Positions 1 through 8,435 are shown, counted from the stretch's first letter. The stretch is 10,073 bases of DNA from Syntrophomonadaceae bacterium (GCA_003564055.1 PWSG01000086.1:1-10073), one strand, 5' to 3'. Program-made: numbers and translations. The notes: generated from the sequence alone by a model not told the origin.

Positions 1-1
1 A

Positions 2-634
2 ACCGCTTTTGACGGGGTCAAAAAGGACACCCTGGCCGATAAGGGAATTTTAAATAATCGCCTTTCGGCCATATTTTTTGAGCTTTTGGAAAATAATGGT
101 GTTAAAACTCACTATCAGAAGATGCTAAGTGAACGTGAAATGCTTGTAAAAGCGCTGAAAATTATCCCGGTTGAGGTTATTGTCCGCAATATTGCCGCAG
201 GCAGTTTATCGAAACGGCTCGGTATTCCCGAGGGAACGGTGATGAAAAAAACTGTTCTCGAGTTTTCTCTCAAGGATGATGAACTGCATGACCCGATGAT
301 TAATCATTACCATATTTATGCCATGGAGCTGGCTACCCCGGACGAAATGGCTGCACTGGAGAAGGCTGCTTTAAAGGTTAACGAGATTTTAGTTCCCTAT
401 CTAAAAGAGAAAAACATTACCCTGGTCGATTTTAAATTAGAATTTGGCCGCCACAATGGAGAAATACTGCTCGGGGATGAAATATCTCCCGATACCTGCC
501 GTTTCTGGGACAGCAGCAGCCAGGAAAAGCTAGATAAAGACAGGTTTCGCCGAGATATGGGCGGGGTTATTGAGGCCTATCGCGAAGTTCTGCGCCGACT
601 GGAGGGGGGAGAGAATCCTGCAGTGGAAAGCTAA
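2..634 (+). CDS. purC: SAICAR synthetase (phosphoribosylaminoimidazole-succinocarboxamide synthase), 5'-truncated
   Basis: PurC joins aspartate to CAIR with ATP to give SAICAR in the cytoplasmic IMP pathway. The reading frame is already open at base 2 and starts mid-protein with a [15 protein letters not shown] segment, so the true start lies upstream of the window; by comparison with the roughly 240-aa family about 30-35 residues are missing. About 210 residues are visible. Recognisable family motifs are [10 protein letters not shown] followed by SKRLGIPEG, the DFKLEFGR strand, and the [13 protein letters not shown] signature near the C-terminus, then [13 protein letters not shown]. An internal TTG at 86 is not the start, because the conserved sequence continues upstream of it. 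The gene ends at TAA 632-634, overlapping the likely purS start. Identification is very secure. Confidence 0.97.
   Translation, partial: TAFDGVKKDTLADKGILNNRLSAIFFELLENNGVKTHYQKMLSEREMLVKALKIIPVEVIVRNIAAGSLSKRLGIPEGTVMKKTVLEFSLKDDELHDPMINHYHIYAMELATPDEMAALEKAALKVNEILVPYLKEKNITLVDFKLEFGRHNGEILLGDEISPDTCRFWDSSSQEKLDKDRFRRDMGGVIEAYREVLRRLEGGENPAVES
601..610 (+). promoter_or_regulatory. Ribosome binding site that decides the purS start
   Basis: GGAGGGGGGA lies inside the last codons of purC. The next plausible initiator in the PurS frame is CTG at 618, 7 nt after this purine run. No ATG, GTG or TTG in that frame lies at a suitable distance, so this site argues for initiation at the CTG. Confidence 0.65.
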
Positions 635-875
635 AGTTGAGGTTACTTTAAAAAAAGTGGTTCTTGATCCGCAGGGTGCGGCTGTTAAGAATTCCTTAAA
701 AGCGCTTGGCTATGAAGATGTCAGCCAGGTCAGGGTCGGCAAGTATATTGAACTGACCATTGAAGCGCCGGGGCGTGAAGATGCTTCTGCACGGGTAGAT
801 GAAATGTCCCGCCGCCTTTTAAGCAATCCGGTAATCGAAGATTTCAGCTACACGCTGGAGGAGGCCGGGGTATGA
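618..875 (+). CDS. purS: FGAM synthase subunit PurS, probable CTG start
   Basis: PurS is the small dimeric subunit that bridges PurQ and the small form of PurL in the three-part formylglycinamidine ribonucleotide synthase. From CTG 618 the protein is 85 aa, matching the usual 80-85 aa. It begins with a beta strand ([10 protein letters not shown]), then VLDPQG (about residues 16-21), [23 protein letters not shown], and ends with [16 protein letters not shown], the family signature. The alternative in-frame start, TTG 570, would add 16 residues with no family counterpart ([14 protein letters not shown]) and overlap purC by 65 nt. GTG 657 would delete the first strand. CTG fits both the family length and the purine-rich RBS at 601-610. 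The gene overlaps purC by 17 nt and purQ by 4 nt (ATGA), so translation is coupled. The product call is firm; the start codon is inferred. Confidence 0.92.
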   Translation: MQWKAKVEVTLKKVVLDPQGAAVKNSLKALGYEDVSQVRVGKYIELTIEAPGREDASARVDEMSRRLLSNPVIEDFSYTLEEAGV

Positions 876-1576
876 AATTTGGGGTAATTGTTTTTCCGGG
901 TTCAAACTGCGATCTTGATGCTTACTACCTGATACGGGATATTCTACGAGAACCGGTTGAATATATTCATTACAACGAGGAAAGCATTAAGCAGTGCGAC
1001 GTAATAATTTTACCCGGAGGTTTTACCTACGGTGATTATCTTCGTTCGGGAGCAATTGCCCGTTTTAGTCCAATAATGTCCGCAGTCACCGATTTTGCCG
1101 GCCGGGGAGGGGCGATACTTGGAATATGCAATGGATTCCAGGTATTAACAGAGTCAGGATTACTGCCCGGGGCGCTTTACCGCAACAATCATCTCCAATT
1201 CCGCTGTGAACAGGTATTTGTACGCGTTGAGAACAACAGCCTGCCTTTTACCCGTTCCGCTTCACTGGGCAAAGTTTTAGAAATGCCAGTTGCTCACGGC
1301 GACGGTAGCTACTATGCCCCACCGGAGCTTTTGTATGTAATGGAAAAAAATAACCAGATTGTTTTTCGTTACACTGATGCCGACGGCAATGTAACGCCTG
1401 CTGCCAATCCGAATGGTTCAATTGAGAACATTGCCGGGGTATGCAACAGCAGAGGTAATGTAATCGGGATGATGCCGCATCCTGAAAGAGCCGGTGAAAA
1501 ACTGCTCGGCTCAAGGCACGGTTTAATTATTTTTAAATCGATCATCAGTTATTTTCAAAACCGGGAGGTGGTTTAA
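872..1576 (+). CDS. purQ: FGAM synthase glutaminase subunit PurQ
   Basis: PurQ is the class I glutamine amidotransferase subunit that hydrolyses glutamine and passes ammonia to PurL for conversion of FGAR to FGAM. It has 234 aa, close to the roughly 227 aa of the Bacillus protein. Visible motifs are the N-terminal GVIVFPGSNCD, the oxyanion-region LPGGFTYGDYLRSGAIA (about 47-63), the nucleophile elbow LGICNGFQ with catalytic Cys86, and MPHPER with His203 and Glu205 completing the triad. The ATG at 872 overlaps the purS stop by 4 nt, and the TAA at 1574-1576 abuts the purL ATG directly. The tight S-Q-L packing suits subunits of one complex. All key catalytic residues are present. Confidence 0.97.
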   Translation: MKFGVIVFPGSNCDLDAYYLIRDILREPVEYIHYNEESIKQCDVIILPGGFTYGDYLRSGAIARFSPIMSAVTDFAGRGGAILGICNGFQVLTESGLLPGALYRNNHLQFRCEQVFVRVENNSLPFTRSASLGKVLEMPVAHGDGSYYAPPELLYVMEKNNQIVFRYTDADGNVTPAANPNGSIENIAGVCNSRGNVIGMMPHPERAGEKLLGSRHGLIIFKSIISYFQNREVV

Positions 1577-3778
1577 ATGGCTGAGTCAAAGCTCTGGAGA
1601 GAGCTTGGCCTTACCGACCGGGAATTTGAATTAATTGTTGAGCAGATGGGCCGCAAACCAAATGATGTAGAGCTTAATATGTACAGTGTGATGTGGTCGG
1701 AACACTGCTGTTATAAGCATTCTCTTTCCTCCCTGAAGCTGTTTCCGACCGCGGGTGAACGTGTTATCCAGGGTCCGGGCGAAAATGCCGGTGTTGTTGA
1801 TATAGGCGATGGTTGGTGCGCGGTATTTAAGATTGAAAGCCACAATCATCCTTCAGCTGTCGAACCTTACCAGGGGGCGGCAACAGGGATAGGCGGGATT
1901 TTACGTGACATTTTTACCATGGGCGCGCAGCCGGTTGCTTTTCTTAATTCACTGCGATTTGGTGACCTGACAAGCGTACGCAACCGCTACCTTTTTGACG
2001 GCGTAGTAGCCGGCATTGGCGGGTACGGCAACTGTGTAGGGATTCCTACCGTGGGAGGGGAAATATATTTTGAACCTTGTTACGGAGGTAACCCGCTGGT
2101 CAACGCGATGTGCGTGGGCATTATGCCCATAGATCGCCTGGTTCTTGGTAAAGCCGGTGGCGTAGGCAACCTGGTTGTTTTGGCAGGAGCTCGCACGGGT
2201 CGGGACGGTATTCACGGGGTTACATTCGCCTCAGAAGAGCTTTCAGGGCAGTCAGAGGAAAAGCGGCCTGCTGTTCAGGTAGGTGATCCTTTCCTGGGCA
2301 AATTATTAATGGATGCTACCCTGGAGGTTATAGAAAAGAAACTGGTCAGCGGAGTCCAGGATCTTGGCGGGGCGGGCTTAACCTGCGCCCTGACGGAGAC
2401 CGCTTCCCGCGCCGGCACCGGGGTTGTAGTTGATCTGGATCAGGTCCCGCTGCGGGAAGAAGGAATGCATTCTTTCGAGATATTAACATCCGAATCGCAG
2501 GAAAGAATGCTCTTAATTGTTGAACCGGGCAAACTGAAAGCCGTGGAGGAAGTATTTAAGCGATGGGAACTGCAGCTGGCAGTTTTAGGTGAAGTTACAG
2601 ATAGTAAGATGGTCGTTGCCCGTCATCATGGAGTAACGGTGGCAGAAGTTCCCGCCGCAAGTGTATCCGGGGGGTCCCCTGTCTATAACCCGGAGAGCAG
2701 GGAGCCTGAATATTACAGGCGCCTGGCAGACTTCGACCCGCTTATTTTGCCTGCGCCTGGGGACTACAGAAAAGTTCTTTTGAAGCTGCTTGCCGCGCCT
2801 GATATTGCTTCTAAAGAGTGGGTGTGGCGGCGTTATGATTACATGGTTCGAACCTGCACCGTACAGGGGCCCGGTGGTGACGCAGCCGTAATCAGGCTGC
2901 GCAAAACAGGAAAAGCGCTGGCCGTTTCAACAGATGGCAATGGAAGGTATACCTACCTTGACCCATACCGGGGCGGTATGATGGCAGTAGCCGAAGCGAC
3001 GCGCAACGTAAGCTGCACCGGTGCTGAACCGATCGGTATTACAGACTGCCTCAATTTTGGAAATCCTGAAAAGCCTGAAATATACTGGCAGTTCCGGCAG
3101 GCAGTAGAGGGTATGGCGGAGGCCTGCCGGGCGCTTGAAGTACCCGTTGTAGGGGGTAATGTGAGTTTCTATAATGAGGTTGAAGGCGAAGCTGTTTACC
3201 CCACGCCTGTGGTCGGAGCGGTCGGGCTGCTGAAGGACCTGCATAAGCACTGCGGCATAAGCCTGCGCAGAAAAGGGGATCTGCTTCTGCTGCTTGGTCC
3301 TGAGGTATTATCTTTAGGGGGAAGCCAGTATTTAAAAACCTGCTGCGGCAAAGTGGCAGGCGGCCTGCCGGAGATCGATCTGGAAACAGAAAAAAATGTA
3401 CAGCTTCTTTTGCGCCGTCTAATTGATGAAGAACTGATTTCATCTGCGCATGATCTTTCCGACGGCGGCCTGGCTGTTGCCCTGGCCGAAAGCTGCATAA
3501 GCGGCTCAATAGGAGCTGAGGTTAAGCTTAAGGAAAAGTCCAATCTTTTACTTGATCTTTTTGGAGAAGGACCCTCAAGGGTTTTAATATCTCTTGATGA
3601 AAAAAATATGGAGCGCGTCAGGAAGCTTGCCGGCGATTTTAAAATTGCGGTTTGTGAAATAGGAACAGCTGCAGGAGATACTTTGATCATCTCCTGCGGC
3701 GGTGATATAATTATCGAGGTTAAGGTGTCGGCTATGAGTGCGGCCTACAAGGAGGTTTTTTCATGTATCATGGAGTAG
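1577..3778 (+). CDS. purL: FGAM synthase large subunit PurL (small, multi-subunit form)
   Basis: PurL is the ATP-dependent synthetase subunit converting FGAR plus ammonia to FGAM; it works with PurS and PurQ. At 733 aa it is the small Bacillus-type PurL, not the roughly 1300-aa fused enterobacterial enzyme. Two tandem AIR-synthase-like halves are visible. The N-terminal half has [11 protein letters not shown] (His43), [20 protein letters not shown] (about 85-104, with His89 and His91), [10 protein letters not shown], and QDLGGAGL. The C-terminal half has [16 protein letters not shown], a conserved [11 protein letters not shown] segment, [11 protein letters not shown] and [14 protein letters not shown] (His625). 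GGGAGGTG at 1563-1570, inside the purQ end, is a strong RBS for the ATG at 1577. The stop TAG at 3776-3778 lies inside purF, a 16-nt overlap. No truncation or missing motif was seen. Confidence 0.98.
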   Translation: MAESKLWRELGLTDREFELIVEQMGRKPNDVELNMYSVMWSEHCCYKHSLSSLKLFPTAGERVIQGPGENAGVVDIGDGWCAVFKIESHNHPSAVEPYQGAATGIGGILRDIFTMGAQPVAFLNSLRFGDLTSVRNRYLFDGVVAGIGGYGNCVGIPTVGGEIYFEPCYGGNPLVNAMCVGIMPIDRLVLGKAGGVGNLVVLAGARTGRDGIHGVTFASEELSGQSEEKRPAVQVGDPFLGKLLMDATLEVIEKKLVSGVQDLGGAGLTCALTETASRAGTGVVVDLDQVPLREEGMHSFEILTSESQERMLLIVEPGKLKAVEEVFKRWELQLAVLGEVTDSKMVVARHHGVTVAEVPAASVSGGSPVYNPESREPEYYRRLADFDPLILPAPGDYRKVLLKLLAAPDIASKEWVWRRYDYMVRTCTVQGPGGDAAVIRLRKTGKALAVSTDGNGRYTYLDPYRGGMMAVAEATRNVSCTGAEPIGITDCLNFGNPEKPEIYWQFRQAVEGMAEACRALEVPVVGGNVSFYNEVEGEAVYPTPVVGAVGLLKDLHKHCGISLRRKGDLLLLLGPEVLSLGGSQYLKTCCGKVAGGLPEIDLETEKNVQLLLRRLIDEELISSAHDLSDGGLAVALAESCISGSIGAEVKLKEKSNLLLDLFGEGPSRVLISLDEKNMERVRKLAGDFKIAVCEIGTAAGDTLIISCGGDIIIEVKVSAMSAAYKEVFSCIME

Positions 3779-5157
3779 TTTCCTCGGAGAGACTGCGTGA
3801 AGCCTGCGGAGTCTGCGGCGGCTTTGCCGACAATCAACCCCTTGCCTTTTTAACCTGTTTTGCTCTCTACGCTTTACAGCACCGCGGCCAGGAAAGCGCG
3901 GGTATAACGGCCGGACCGGGAGAAGGTAAAAAGCTCTGGATCAAAAGAGGGCTGGGTTTGGTTTCCGATGTTTTTCCCGACAGTGCCGATTTAAAGGGCA
4001 TTGTCTGCAAACTGGCAGTAGGTCATGTGCGCTATCCTTACGGTCTTGAAGGCCGGGATCCCGAAAACAGCCAGCCCCTTAAGCTGCGTTATCGTCATGG
4101 TGAACTGGCAGTTGCGCACAACGGCCGCCTTCTTAATGCATTAGAACTGCGCGAGGAACTGGAGTGCCAGGGTGCGATATTCCAAACCGATACGGACAGC
4201 GAACTGCTTGCCCACATGGTAGCCCGCCAGGGCAGTGAAAATCTTGAAGAGGCCCTGGCAGAAGTTGTTCCGCGCTTAAAAGGAGCGTACGCCTTTGTGG
4301 TTACTGACGGGCGCAAGGTGATCGGTCTGCGCGACGGTTTCGGTTTCAGACCCCTTTCTCTTGCCTCGCTGGAGGGGGGCGGATACTTTATTGCTTCTGA
4401 AACATGCGCTTTTGATACGATTGGCGCAACCTTTATAAGGGACCTGGAACCGGGCGAAATGGTTGTGCTTGACGAAGAGGGTTTGCGCAGCAGGCAGATT
4501 ATTGATAATCCAAGTGAAAACCTGTGCGTATTTGAATACATTTATTTTGCCCGTCCCGACAGCAACCTGCAGGGGCGCAATGTTCACCTCGCGCGAAGGG
4601 AACTCGGCAGGTGTCTTGCCCGCGAACACCCTGTAGAGGCGGATATTGTCTCAGGCGTGCCTGATTCAAGTATTGCTGCGGCATCCGGGTTTGCCGAGGA
4701 AGCAGGCCTGCCTTATGAAATGGCCCTGGTTAAAAACCGGTACATCGGTCGCACATTCATCAAACCGACCCAGAAGATGCGCGAAGAAGGTGTTGACATA
4801 AAGCTTAACGCTGTGCGCAAAATTGTGGAAGGCAAACGCGTAGTTTTGATTGACGATTCGATCGTGAGGGGGACAACAAGCTTAAAGCTGATCAGGATAA
4901 TGAAGCGGGCCGGGGCCAGGGAAGTACACCTGAGAATTAGTTCGCCCCCGGTAATTGGTTCCTGTTATTACGGAATAGATACTCCTGATAAACATGACCT
5001 GATTGCTTACAAGCGCAACAGCGCTGAAATTGCAGAAATGACGGGGGCTGATTCGATAGGATTTTTAAGCATGGATGAAGTTTTATCTTCCCTGGATCTT
5101 CCGAAAGAAATGTTTTGTGATGCCTGCTTCAGCGGAGATTATCCGGTTAAGCCTTAA
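3763..5157 (+). CDS. purF: Amidophosphoribosyltransferase (glutamine PRPP amidotransferase), [4Fe-4S] type
   Basis: PurF catalyses the committed step, PRPP plus glutamine to phosphoribosylamine, glutamate and PPi. The 464-aa protein has a 14-residue leader before Cys15 (EACGVCGG), the expected N-terminal nucleophile after propeptide cleavage. [19 protein letters not shown] (about 118-125) and QTDTDSE (141-147) mark the Ntn glutaminase half. [16 protein letters not shown] and the PRPP loop [14 protein letters not shown] (360-373, Asp364/Asp365) mark the transferase half. Cys255, Cys401, Cys452 and Cys455 match the four Fe-S ligands of the Bacillus enzyme. The loop after VRY (residues 90-105, [16 protein letters not shown]) departs from the usual RY(S/A/P)T-G pattern, and RDGFGFRPL replaces the usual RDPxGxRPL. 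An AAGGAGGT RBS at 3749-3756 lies inside the purL end, so purF is coupled to purL. It releases PPi, and the next gene is a pyrophosphatase. Confidence 0.97.
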   Translation: MYHGVVSSERLREACGVCGGFADNQPLAFLTCFALYALQHRGQESAGITAGPGEGKKLWIKRGLGLVSDVFPDSADLKGIVCKLAVGHVRYPYGLEGRDPENSQPLKLRYRHGELAVAHNGRLLNALELREELECQGAIFQTDTDSELLAHMVARQGSENLEEALAEVVPRLKGAYAFVVTDGRKVIGLRDGFGFRPLSLASLEGGGYFIASETCAFDTIGATFIRDLEPGEMVVLDEEGLRSRQIIDNPSENLCVFEYIYFARPDSNLQGRNVHLARRELGRCLAREHPVEADIVSGVPDSSIAAASGFAEEAGLPYEMALVKNRYIGRTFIKPTQKMREEGVDIKLNAVRKIVEGKRVVLIDDSIVRGTTSLKLIRIMKRAGAREVHLRISSPPVIGSCYYGIDTPDKHDLIAYKRNSAEIAEMTGADSIGFLSMDEVLSSLDLPKEMFCDACFSGDYPVKP

Positions 5158-5244
5158 GAGTTGAAACTAAACTTAAAAAAATGGTAAAGCAAAATAGTTT
5201 AAAAAAGAAAAACGTAAAAATTGAAACTTAGGAGGTAGTAAAAA
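5158..5244 (+). promoter_or_regulatory. A-rich purF-hppA leader with a repeated TTGAAACT and a possible weak promoter
   Basis: This 87-nt gap is very A-rich, unlike the flanking genes. TTGAAACT occurs at 5161-5168 and again at 5221-5228, exactly 60 nt apart. TTGAAA at 5161-5166 resembles a sigma-A -35 box, but the sequence at the right distance (around 5183-5190) is only a poor -10 match. AAACTA (5164-5169) and TAGTTT (5195-5200) are inverted copies with a 25-nt loop. AGGAGGT at 5230-5236 is a strong RBS for hppA. No GC-rich terminator follows purF, so read-through from purF into hppA is the simplest reading. A separate hppA promoter here is possible but weakly supported. Confidence 0.35.
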
Positions 5245-7224
5245 ATGAACTTGCTGGTATTAGTTGCACCGGCCTGTGCCCTGATTGCCCTTGTTTTTGC
5301 CCTAATTTTATGGTTTAAGCTGAGCAAGGCCGAGGCAGGAAGTGAATTGATGAGGGATATAGCCAGTGCGATTCATGAAGGAGCAATGACTTTCATGAAA
5401 CGCGAGTACACCTACCTGGCAATATTTGTTGTTGTTCTCGCTATAATTTTGGCGACTGCAATAAACCCACTTACTGCTGTAAGTTTTGTAGTCGGCGCTG
5501 TTCTTTCTGGAACAGCAGGCTATATCGGAATGTCGGTGGCTACAATTGCCAACGTGCGCACCGCCCATGCCGCCCGTTCGGGTATTAACCCTGCTTTGAC
5601 TATCGCTTTTTCAAGCGGCACGATTATGGGCATGATGGTTGCAGGACTGGGGCTATTAGGACTTGGGATCCTCTACCTGACCATTGGCGATCCGTCAGTA
5701 ATTAATGGATACGCCCTGGGGGCCAGCTCGATTGCCCTTTTTGCCCGCGTTGGCGGGGGTATTTATACGAAGGCGGCAGATGTTGGGGCCGACCTGGTTG
5801 GAAAAATTGAAGCGGGCATACCCGAAGATGATCCCCGTAATGCCGGTGTTATTGCCGATAATGTCGGCGATAATGTTGGTGATGTGGCCGGAATGGGCGC
5901 TGACCTGTTTGAATCGTATGTTGGTTCGATGATAGCCTCAATGACCCTGGGAGTAGTTTTATTTGGTATCGGGGGCACGCTGCTGCCGATGCTGGTAGCT
6001 TCAATAGGCATTCTTGCTTCTGTTTTCGCCTTTTTCTTCGTAAGAGCGAAAGAGGGTGTTCGTCTCGGGGCAGTTCTGGAAAGGGGTATCTGGGTTAGCG
6101 CCATAGTTGTTCTGGTCGGATCCTTTTTCCTGGTTCGCTCATTTATAGCGCAGGGAGTTTTCTCCGATTACGGTCCGTTTTTTGCCGTGATTGCCGGTCT
6201 TCTGGCCGGAGTTATTATCGGAAGGGTTACAGAGTATTATACATCTGACCATTATAAACCCGTCCAGGACATAGCGAGGGCTTCACTAACCGGCCCGGCC
6301 ACAAATATCATAAGCGGGCTCGCTGTAGGTATGAAGAGCACTGTTTTTCCGATTATATCCATAATAGCGGCGATACTGATTTCTTATTACTTTGCCGGCA
6401 TTTATGGCATTGCTATTTCAGCAGTTGGCATGCTTTCTACGGTCGGAATGACTGTGGCGGTTGATGCTTACGGTCCTGTAGCCGATAATGCGGGGGGCAT
6501 TGCCGAAATGGCGGAACTTGAGCCCGAAGTGCGTGAAATTACCGACCAGCTTGACTCGCTCGGAAATACAACCGCAGCAATTGGAAAAGGCTTTGCAATC
6601 GGGTCTGCGGCGCTGACTGCCCTGGCCCTGTTCACCGCCTATGCCCAGGTAGCGGGGCTAAGTGTAATAAATATTACCAGTCCCCAGGTTATTGCGGGAT
6701 TATTGATTGGCGGTATGTTAACCTATTTCTTTACTTCACGGACCATGGAAGCGGTCGGCAATGCGGCCTTTTCCCTGATCGAGGAGATCCGCCGCCAGTT
6801 TAAAGAGATTCCCGGTTTAATGGAAGGGAAAGCAAAGCCCGAGTATGCCAGGTGCGTTGATATCAGCACCAAGGCTGCTTTAAAGGAAATGATAGTTCCC
6901 GGCCTGATGGCGGTTGTTGTGCCGCTGGCAGTGGGTTTAATTCCATTTTTGGGCAAAGAAGCTTTAGGCGGTCTGCTGGCGGGAGCCCTGGTTACAGGGG
7001 TTTTGCAGGCCATAAATATGGCCAATGCCGGGGGTGCCTGGGATAATGCCAAAAAATACATCGAAGCGGGGCATCATGGCGGTAAAGGCAGCGATCCCCA
7101 CAAGGCTGCCGTTGTAGGCGATACTGTAGGCGATCCTTTCAAGGATACATCTGGCCCTTCACTGAACATTTTAATCAAGTTGATGAGCATAGTGGCCCTT
7201 GTTTTTGCGCCTCTTTTCTTCTAA
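5245..7224 (+). CDS. hppA: Membrane-bound ion-pumping pyrophosphatase, K+-dependent type, probably Na+-transporting
   Basis: This integral membrane enzyme hydrolyses PPi and uses the energy to move Na+ and/or H+ out of the cytoplasm. Its 659 aa contain many hydrophobic helices from residue 4 to the C-terminus (the family has about 16). Substrate and Mg2+ motifs are all present: [11 protein letters not shown] (179-189), DNVGDNVGD (205-213), [12 protein letters not shown] (407-418) and [14 protein letters not shown] (626-639). [11 protein letters not shown] puts Ala444 and Gly447 where K+-independent enzymes carry Lys and Thr, the published mark of the K+-dependent class. Glu223 in [10 protein letters not shown] sits at the helix-6 position found in Na+ pumps and not one turn later as in plant H+ pumps. 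Na+ transport is inferred; a dual Na+/H+ or clostridial-type H+ enzyme is not excluded. The gene sits between purF and purM, and a terminator follows at once. Confidence 0.96.
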   Translation: MNLLVLVAPACALIALVFALILWFKLSKAEAGSELMRDIASAIHEGAMTFMKREYTYLAIFVVVLAIILATAINPLTAVSFVVGAVLSGTAGYIGMSVATIANVRTAHAARSGINPALTIAFSSGTIMGMMVAGLGLLGLGILYLTIGDPSVINGYALGASSIALFARVGGGIYTKAADVGADLVGKIEAGIPEDDPRNAGVIADNVGDNVGDVAGMGADLFESYVGSMIASMTLGVVLFGIGGTLLPMLVASIGILASVFAFFFVRAKEGVRLGAVLERGIWVSAIVVLVGSFFLVRSFIAQGVFSDYGPFFAVIAGLLAGVIIGRVTEYYTSDHYKPVQDIARASLTGPATNIISGLAVGMKSTVFPIISIIAAILISYYFAGIYGIAISAVGMLSTVGMTVAVDAYGPVADNAGGIAEMAELEPEVREITDQLDSLGNTTAAIGKGFAIGSAALTALALFTAYAQVAGLSVINITSPQVIAGLLIGGMLTYFFTSRTMEAVGNAAFSLIEEIRRQFKEIPGLMEGKAKPEYARCVDISTKAALKEMIVPGLMAVVVPLAVGLIPFLGKEALGGLLAGALVTGVLQAINMANAGGAWDNAKKYIEAGHHGGKGSDPHKAAVVGDTVGDPFKDTSGPSLNILIKLMSIVALVFAPLFF

Positions 7225-7232
7225 AGAAAAAA

Positions 7233-7257
7233 GCCCGGCATTTTGCCGGGTTTTTTT
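7233..7257 (+). terminator. Rho-independent terminator after hppA
   Basis: A 7-bp perfect GC-rich stem, CCCGGCA (7234-7240) with TGCCGGG (7244-7250), has a 3-nt TTT loop and is followed directly by seven T residues (7251-7257). An A-run before the stem (7225-7232) can pair with the T-run, so it could also work on the other strand. It begins within 10 nt of the hppA stop. It should end, or strongly reduce, transcription from the purC-hppA block before purM. Confidence 0.9.
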
Positions 7258-7337
7258 ATTATTAAAGGACGGCGAGCCGGCGGGATTAAAAAACAGGGTA
7301 AGTTAAGGTAAGGCAACTTAAAAGGGGGCGAAAGCAA
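7258..7337 (+). promoter_or_regulatory. purM leader: inverted repeat and RBS, promoter not clear
   Basis: These 80 nt separate the terminator from purM. TAAGTT (7299-7304) and AACTTA (7315-7320) form a 6-bp inverted repeat with a 10-nt centre, a possible hairpin or operator just upstream of the RBS. AAAGGGGG at 7321-7328 is the RBS, 9 nt before the GTG start. I could not find a convincing -35/-10 pair, although a promoter is expected if the upstream terminator is efficient. No known riboswitch class was recognised. Confidence 0.35.
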
Positions 7338-8378
7338 GTGAGCGATGAAATGAATTACCGCAAAGCCGGGGTGGATATTGAAGCCGGCGAAGCTGCGGTA
7401 GAGCGGATCAAGGGCCTGGCAAAATCAACTTTCAGGCCAGGTGTTCTAAAGGGTCTGGGTGGTTTTAGCGGTCTGTTCGCCCCCGATTTGAAGAATATAA
7501 ATGAACCGGTGCTGGTATCGGGTTGCGACGGTGTAGGGACCAAGCTTAAGGTAGCTTTTGCCGCTGAAAGACATGACACTGTAGGCATAGACTGTGTGGC
7601 AATGTGTGTAAATGACATTTTGGTCCAGGGTGCGGAGCCGCTCTTTTTTTTAGATTATCTTGCAGTAGGAAAGCTTAAACCAGAACAGGTGGAGGAAATC
7701 GTTACGGGAGTTGCAGAGGGCTGCCGCGAAGCAGGCTGCGCCCTTTTGGGCGGGGAGACGGCAGAGCTGCCGGGCTTTTATGCAGCCGGGGAATACGACC
7801 TGGCCGGTTTTGCTGTCGGGTTAGTCAACCGGCCTGATTTAATTGACGGGTCAGCAATTGGGGCAGGCAATATATTAGTCGGCCTGGCTTCAAACGGACT
7901 GCACAGTAACGGTTATTCGCTGGCCAGGAAAGTCCTGTTGGAAGATGCGAGTTTACTGCTTACCGATTTTCAGCCCGGGCTGGGGACAACCCTGGCCGAG
8001 GAAATGCTCAGGCCGACCACCATTTACGTAAAACCTGTGCTCAGGGCGCTTAAGAAGTTTAAGGTAAAAGGTATGGCTAATATTACGGGGGGCGGACTTC
8101 CCGGTAATTTGCAGCGTGTACTGCCTGCAGAACTGCAGGTTGAAGTTGATCCCGATGCCTGGCTGGAACCGCCAATTTTTGATTTAATCAGCGAGTTTGG
8201 CTCAGTCCGCCGCGAAGAGATGTTTAAGACCTTCAACATGGGTATTGGTTACTGTCTTTTTGTCCCCGAGGAAGAAGCTGACAAAACGCTCGAACATTTT
8301 TCTGAGTTTCGGATTACCGCCTATAAAATCGGGCGTATGGAAAAGGGTTCTAATCGGGTTGTGATAAAGGATTTATAG
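7338..8378 (+). CDS. purM: AIR synthetase (phosphoribosylformylglycinamidine cyclo-ligase)
   Basis: PurM uses ATP to close the imidazole ring of FGAM, giving AIR, and acts straight after PurS/Q/L. The 346-aa length is normal for the family. Motifs in order are YRKAGVDIEAG (7-17), LVSGCDGVGTKLK (59-71), the VNDILVQGAEPLFFLDYLA signature (91-109), GGETAELPGFY (138-148), SNGLHSNGYSLAR (185-197) and ITGGGLPGNLQRVLP (249-263). The GTG at 7338 is chosen because AAAGGGGG ends 9 nt before it. The ATG at 7350 (residue 5) lacks a well-spaced RBS, and both starts keep the full conserved region. In related genomes purM normally follows purF directly; here hppA and a terminator come between. No catalytic motif is missing. 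Confidence 0.97.
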   Translation: MSDEMNYRKAGVDIEAGEAAVERIKGLAKSTFRPGVLKGLGGFSGLFAPDLKNINEPVLVSGCDGVGTKLKVAFAAERHDTVGIDCVAMCVNDILVQGAEPLFFLDYLAVGKLKPEQVEEIVTGVAEGCREAGCALLGGETAELPGFYAAGEYDLAGFAVGLVNRPDLIDGSAIGAGNILVGLASNGLHSNGYSLARKVLLEDASLLLTDFQPGLGTTLAEEMLRPTTIYVKPVLRALKKFKVKGMANITGGGLPGNLQRVLPAELQVEVDPDAWLEPPIFDLISEFGSVRREEMFKTFNMGIGYCLFVPEEEADKTLEHFSEFRITAYKIGRMEKGSNRVVIKDL

Positions 8379-8435
8379 TAATTGAAATAGAATTATATTT
8401 ATAAGTATTTTTAAGAAGCCGGAGGGAGCTAATAT
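8379..8435 (+). promoter_or_regulatory. AT-rich purM-purN gap with a weak promoter-like sequence
   Basis: The 57-nt gap holds TTGAAA at 8382-8387 and, 18 nt later, TATTTT at 8406-8411, which together loosely resemble a sigma-A promoter. GGAGGGAG at 8421-8428 is the purN RBS. Any AT-rich spacer could give such a match by chance, and there is no terminator between purM and purN, so co-transcription with purM is more likely. Confidence 0.25.

Noticed and set aside
3051..3690. Long open frames on the minus strand within purL (up to 164 codons)
   Set aside because: They lie opposite a strongly conserved gene, show low-complexity Ser/Arg/Pro-rich translations, lack a matching RBS and resemble no family. 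They are shadows of purL.
5705..5932. Plus-strand 75-codon open frame inside hppA
   Set aside because: It lies wholly within the conserved [18 protein letters not shown] coding region in another frame and has no conserved features.
5763..6104. Minus-strand open frame of 113 codons within hppA, and a similar one at 6723-7061
   Set aside because: Both mirror the Gly/Ala-rich membrane protein and have Pro/Thr/Ser-rich translations with no recognisable domain. They are not supported as genes.
7235..7280. Possible antiterminator: CCGGC of the terminator arm (7235-7239) could pair with GCCGG at 7276-7280
   Set aside because: Only 5 bp, weaker than the terminator stem itself, and no aptamer-like element precedes it (the upstream sequence is hppA coding). 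This is not enough to claim attenuation or a riboswitch.
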